Source: JAEXNA01 sp050486105
GTDB lineage: Bacteria; Vulcanimicrobiota; Xenobia; Xenobiales; JADMJV01
DNA length: 7,611 nt
Direction of reading: 5' to 3'
NCBI GenBank assembly: GCA_050486105.1
Contig: JBJHCR010000306.1
Span: forward strand, 1 to 7,611
In this document: one piece after another, positions 4,053-7,611 of the stretch
How positions within the stretch are numbered: position 1 is the first letter of the stretch
How the letters are laid out: every line of letters begins with the position of its first letter
Program-made: the position numbers and the translations under genes
The notes under the pieces: model-generated
What the model was told of the DNA's origin: nothing
The model's database searches: none
The model's input: the letters and a program-made list of their open reading frames with translations, nothing else

Positions 4053-6658
4053 ATGATCGCACGACGAACCTCGTTTTTCTCATTCTTCTTAGTACCCTTC
4101 TGATCTTCGGTTGTGGTGAAGTGGGGGCTCCTGGAAGCGGTGGCTCGGGGCCGGGGGCGGCTCTCTCGGATGAGACCACCATCATCCAAACTCGGATGGT
4201 GGACGGCACCTTGTATGCTTACGCAGGCTCGATTCCCAAGCTGGAGGGCTCCAAAGGTGAGCCGATTCCTTTTTCTCAAGCCGAGGTGGAGTACGATTAT
4301 CTGTCGGAGCGCATCGAAGCTTACACCTCCGATGGTATCGAAGGTTCAGAAATATCGGCTCGAAACATCAACGGAACACTTTGGCGACGCCCAATCACTT
4401 GGAATCTCACTACCGGGTCCGGCTCCGTGGGGAACCGGACCCAGCTCGACGGGGGCGTGGGGGTGTATATCACCGATTTTGCCCTGGAGTACGACCGTTT
4501 CGTGACTTTGCCCTCGGTGGATGGGACCTACATCTATGAATACAACCAGGTGAACGAGCAAGAGGAGACTTTTGGATCCACTTACACTTACACCAGAGAG
4601 GGAGAGCACGCCACTCTCACTTGGAAGAGCCACCAGTCTCCCACGGTGCATCTGATGTACGAAGGTGCGCCCCTGACCTCAGCCAATCTTGGTGTTTCAT
4701 TCAACCTGAATAATCCCTTTGGCTTTCTGACGGAGTCATTACAAGACCGCTACCTCAGCACCTGGACCATCCACGAAAACCTCAATGGAGTCACCGGAGA
4801 AACCGGGCAATTCGATATGAGGCGTTTGTCGGTGAGGAACCTCGAGGTGGAGCCGGAGAACTTCAACCCCGCCGATCCTACCGAAGGCGAGGCCACCATC
4901 TCCTTCGATTTGGTCACCTATCCCTTGACCAGCGAACTGACCCCCTCGGGCTGGACCCCGGCCAATGGCAGCAACTGGATGGTGGAGATCGCCGGTCCGA
5001 GTTCTTCGGCGGTGGTTCGAACCCTAAGTGGCACTACCCCCACCGCGAATCCCGACAGCTCAGGAGTGGTGGCGAACATCTCTGCAACCTGGAACGGCAC
5101 CGAAGACAGTGGGGAACCGGTGCTCAACGGAAGCTATCAGATTGCAAGCCAGGGGCTCGGGTTACTTGGGGTGGCCAACACTTACACTCAATTTTCCCCT
5201 GCCGCTACCATCCAGGTGGGAACCCGCAAGGTGACCATCGAGAACTTCACCGCCGACCCCGAAAACTTCGAGCCCGAAGAGGGCGAAAGCACCACCTTAA
5301 CTTTTGAGATTTTGGTTGAAGGCTATGAGAACCCTAGCCTGAGTTGGGAGGTGGAGGTCTATCAGGACGAAGAGGTGGTCCACACCTTCCCACCTGGTGA
5401 GGGACCAGGGAGCCAAGAGGCGGAGGGACTCCATAAAAGAAGTGTTTCCTATGACTGGGACGGCATCGGTTCGGATGGTCCGGTCACAGGGGAAGTAGAG
5501 TATCGCGTTAGGGCCTCGGCCTGCGACGGCGGAGTACAACCCCAGTCGGTGAATCCGATAAGTCATAGGGCTCTGTTTCAGTCTGATGGTGGGGTGTGTA
5601 ACTTAGCAGAAGAAAATTATGTGGCTTTCGTCGGGCGGGGCATCAAGATCGTTTTTAAGCAGGATGGTGTGCTTGTCGATCGGGTGCGCCCTTCATACTT
5701 GTTCGAAGGGTATGGAGAACAACTTGACCCTGCTCCTCAACCGGGTGATGGGCCTACCGATGGTCCCCACGCCTTTGGCGAAGCCTCGATCGTGACAGTT
5801 GAAGTGGAGGTGCTCGATAGTTTTGACAAGGACGAAATTGAATTAATCCTATATGTCACGGGTGATGCTTCCGAGTCAGGCCACGTTCATGGGGATCCCC
5901 CAGCAGGGTCGTTCAATCAAGAGGCACAAATATATCCTCAAAGTCTGAGATTATTTTTAGAAACGAATCCCAATTCTTCTGTCTATTTGGGTCTTCTCCA
6001 AAAGGGAGATAGCATTCAAAAGGAGTGGGTTGCGCCTTTTGCCTCTGCTGAGTACACCTTTGAGGCTAGAGAGTGGACTACCGGCGAATCTCTAGCAAAA
6101 GGATCCTTAAATGTAGAGATCGAGAACCTAAGGCCTCTTCAGTCTTTGTTCTCAGAGACCGAAATGGGAGCTGACGGTATCGTTGCTTTCATCGGACAAA
6201 CGGACCCGCACCCTCAGAACCACTACGGTACTGTAGGGCTCAACAATCGCTTGGCTGCCGTCGTTCGCACCTACAGACAAAAAATGGATATTTTAGACCG
6301 GAACGATATGCTGCCGAGCGTACCGTTCTCGCCTAGTAAACCTTCCACCTACGAGAAGAAGGTTTTCATTAATGACATGAGTCTTCCAAAGGGGGGGTTG
6401 TTCGTCGTGGGCCACAACGTAGGCCCTTTCTTGCCGGTGACGGGCGCGGAGGACGGACACTGGGAGCATAGGACGGGGAAAAACGCCGATCTCATTACTG
6501 AGCCCATTGATCGTGGAGTCGATGTGCTCACGAAGACACCTATGCGAGATAAGCCTCTAGAGAATTCTTTGCATAAGTATGGTTTCGATATCTACAACGA
6601 AATAGAGAGGTTCCCTGACGGACCTCACTATCACATTCGACTCAGGGAAGGAAACTAA
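4053..6658 (+). CDS. Gene A2: lipoprotein with tandem FlgD/Ig-like domains and LAS/M15-like zinc-peptidase C-terminus (apparent frameshift in signal peptide)
   Basis: The ATG at 4053 with its strong ribosome binding site reads MIARRTSFF and then goes out of frame at T5 (4074-4078). Adding one T gives 868 residues with a lipoprotein signal, FLILLSTLLIFGC, lipidated at Cys21. Numbering that way, 22-260 are a Gly/Ser-rich linker and a beta-rich region of unknown family. Residues 261-389 and 394-516 are two FlgD/Ig-like domains (TWNGTEDSG near 346-354, YDWDGIGSDG near 467-476). From 517 the sequence is unrelated to A1. The last 70 residues carry HWEHRTGKNADL (His806, Asp813) and GPHYHIRL (His859, His861), resembling the zinc ligands H-x2-G-x3-D and H-x-H of LAS/M15-type D-Ala-D-Ala or murein peptidases. 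Peptidoglycan or peptide hydrolysis at the envelope is inferred. B2 begins one base after the stop, so the two are probably translationally coupled. Confidence 0.8.
4074..4078 (+). other. Probable one-base deletion in a T run (frameshift in gene A2)
   Basis: With five T, the frame from ATG 4053 ends at TGA 4101-4103. With six T it continues as a perfect lipoprotein signal into the long frame that ends at 6658. No ATG, GTG or TTG occurs in the long frame between its upstream stop (4019-4021) and the GTG at 4121, which lies after the lipobox. A sequencing or assembly error is the simplest reading; a true mutation is possible. Confidence 0.75.
4832..5218 (+). repeat. Internal domain repeat 1 of gene A2 (FlgD/Ig-like)
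   Basis: It begins VRNLEVEPENFNPADPTEG and ends at the strand ATIQVGT. It carries the FlgD-type TWNGTEDSGEPVLNGSYQI element. It is recognisably related to the next domain at 5231, which begins VTIENFTADPENFEPEEGE. Confidence 0.75.
5231..5599 (+). repeat. Internal domain repeat 2 of gene A2 (FlgD/Ig-like)
   Basis: This is the second Ig/FlgD-like domain, with YDWDGIGSDGPVTGEVEYRV as its characteristic turn and strand. Its second half is the conserved A cassette shared with gene A1. The shared opening pattern with domain 1 (..EPENF.P.. then ..EGE.T..F..) indicates an old internal duplication. Confidence 0.75.
5438..5599 (+). repeat. Conserved A cassette, copy 2
   Basis: This aligns gap-free with 3-164 of gene A1. 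The DNA is most alike in the final 87 bases (80 of 87 identical, all differences silent). After the Cys codon at 5597-5599 the two genes have nothing in common. Confidence 0.93.
6644..6651 (+). promoter_or_regulatory. Ribosome binding site of gene B2
   Basis: AGGGAAGG lies inside the last codons of gene A2, eight bases before the ATG at 6660. The A2 stop (6656-6658) and the B2 start are one base apart, favouring coupled translation. Confidence 0.65.
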
Positions 6659-6659
6659 C

Positions 6660-7611
6660 ATGAAACGCTGGATGAAGTTGTGTCCTATTCTCTTGATCCT
6701 CACAGGCCTTATTTGGGTCGGAGCAGAGGGAGTTTTCTCTCCCTATGAAATGGTCGAGTATGTACCGAGTACAGGAGTCGAAGTCACTGTTTCGTCGAAG
6801 GTCGAATACGAATCAAGCACAGGCGATTTTATCTACTTTTATGATTTTGCGAGTGGACCCGGCAGTTCGCAAAAGACCGCCTCATTTGAGGTCGCAACAC
6901 AGGCCGACGTTCAGGACATAACTCCTATAGAGACCGAATGGTTTGGGATGCAAGATACTCCGTTCGGCAGCGCAATTACTACTGTAACGTGGGAGTCATT
7001 CACGGAAAGAGGCCTGCTTCCGCCAGGCGCCACCAAGCTAATGTCCTTCCGTTCGGGAGGCGTTCCCGGTATCGCGTTGACCTATACGCGAGGAGACGTG
7101 CCCCCGCCGAACGGTAGGCAATTCTTCGATCCCAGCGTTGAACGTCCCAGTTGGCCCAATGATAGTGTGAAGGTGCCATCCCTCGGCCCGCAGCCCCGCC
7201 CACCTCTTCCCCTCGATGGCGTCGCTTTTGCCGAACGCCTGCTTGGCTTGGCCGACGAGGCTCAAGAGTTGGAATGGATTACTAAGGCCAATAGTCAGGC
7301 CTTGCTCCAGACAGAATTGGAGCAGATCCGACAACAACTCGACGAAGACCAAACGAACCAAGCTCGAGAGACCATCGAAGCTCTGTTGCTCAGCTTGGAC
7401 GAGCATCGAGGCCAAGGTCTCAATGACAGCGCTTACTATTTATTCAAAGCCAATTTGGAGTTTTTCCTCCACCACCTGGAGACCGAGCCTGGACCACCCA
7501 TCACCCTCAACCTCACCCTGCACTCCAAGCACGTTATGCCCCACCGCAACCAACGGGTGGAACTCGAGGTCACCCCTTCGAGTCCGGCCAATCTGGTGTT
7601 CACCCTTTATC
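6660..7611 (+). CDS. Gene B2: secreted protein with FIMAH-like helical domain and FlgD/Ig-like cassette (3' partial)
   Basis: The frame is open from ATG 6660 to the window end (317 codons). A signal peptide is clear: MKRWMK, a hydrophobic core PILLILTGLIWV, and probable cleavage after VGA (residue 22). Residues about 25-130 are beta-rich with no family I recognise (VEVTVSSKVEYESSTGDFIY, TEWFGMQDTPFG, LPPGATKLMSF). Residues about 130-187 form a Pro-rich linker. Residues about 188-275 are helical and resemble the FIMAH domain of secreted bacterial proteins (FAERLLGLADEAQEL ... LLSLDEHRGQGLNDSAYYLF ... FFLHHLE). From residue 280 the conserved B cassette begins, closely matching gene B1. Upstream of the cassette it shares nothing visible with B1 except a signal peptide. 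It is coupled to A2. A role as binding partner or inhibitor of the A2 head is inference. Confidence 0.82.
   Translation, partial: MKRWMKLCPILLILTGLIWVGAEGVFSPYEMVEYVPSTGVEVTVSSKVEYESSTGDFIYFYDFASGPGSSQKTASFEVATQADVQDITPIETEWFGMQDTPFGSAITTVTWESFTERGLLPPGATKLMSFRSGGVPGIALTYTRGDVPPPNGRQFFDPSVERPSWPNDSVKVPSLGPQPRPPLPLDGVAFAERLLGLADEAQELEWITKANSQALLQTELEQIRQQLDEDQTNQARETIEALLLSLDEHRGQGLNDSAYYLFKANLEFFLHHLETEPGPPITLNLTLHSKHVMPHRNQRVELEVTPSSPANLVFTLY
7497..7611 (+). repeat. Conserved B cassette, copy 2 (cut by the window edge)
   Basis: This matches 2457-2571 at 107 of 115 bases without gaps and continues off the window. Most differences are silent, so the protein sequence is under constraint. Confidence 0.93.

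Noticed and set aside
4074..4078. Phase variation or programmed frameshifting at the T run of gene A2
   Set aside because: Five T is short for slippage-driven variation and the site lacks a good X XXY YYZ heptamer; an error or simple mutation is more likely.
4121..4123. GTG at 4121 as the start of gene A2
   Set aside because: It has no ribosome binding site and would discard a complete lipoprotein signal encoded just before it; an indel in the T run explains the data better.
7000..7415. Minus-strand frames of 67 and 125 codons opposite gene B2
   Set aside because: Gene B2 in the forward frame has a signal peptide, domain structure and a conserved cassette; the reverse frames have none.

Overview
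The window looks like a piece of a draft bacterial genome or metagenome-assembled genome: it contains a 10-N scaffold gap and what looks like a one-base homopolymer error. Coding is dense, all on the + strand, with good Shine-Dalgarno sites. A lipoprotein signal and type I signal peptides point to a cell with an elaborate surface or secreted proteome, probably diderm. I cannot place the organism. The bacterial Ig/FlgD-like domains, FIMAH-like domain and VapBC-type module would fit several environmental phyla.

Layout: gene A1 (3-1412, 5' end outside the window), gene B1 (1425-2930), a gap-containing intergenic stretch (2931-3115), a VapBC-type toxin-antitoxin pair (3116-3792), a 260-bp non-coding stretch with a palindrome (3793-4052), gene A2 (4053-6658, apparently frameshifted in its signal peptide) and gene B2 (6660 to the window edge, partial).

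The main observation is that A1-B1 and A2-B2 are two versions of the same two-gene unit. A genes carry a conserved Ig/FlgD-like cassette followed by an unrelated C-terminal part. B genes carry an unrelated N-terminal part followed by another conserved FlgD-like cassette. The conserved A cassette (3-164 and 5438-5599) and the conserved B cassette (from 2457 and from 7497) therefore bracket one contiguous variable payload that crosses the A/B gene boundary: 165-2456 in unit 1 and 5600-7496 in unit 2. Sampled stretches of the payload are clearly lower in G+C than the cassettes.

The two A payloads look like two different kinds of peptidase. A1 has a clan CD (caspase/C25/DUF6345-like) His...Cys dyad signature. 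A2 has a zinc-peptidase signature resembling the LAS/M15 group (H-x2-G-x3-D, then H-x-H). The B payloads are a TPR-like helical region (B1) and a beta-rich domain plus a FIMAH-like helical domain (B2). A reasonable but unproven reading is a polymorphic cell-surface system in which a peptidase head and its cognate partner domain are exchanged together between conserved flanks. The toxin-antitoxin pair sits between the two units. The tail of a B cassette reappears just after the gap, so the gap may hide a further copy.
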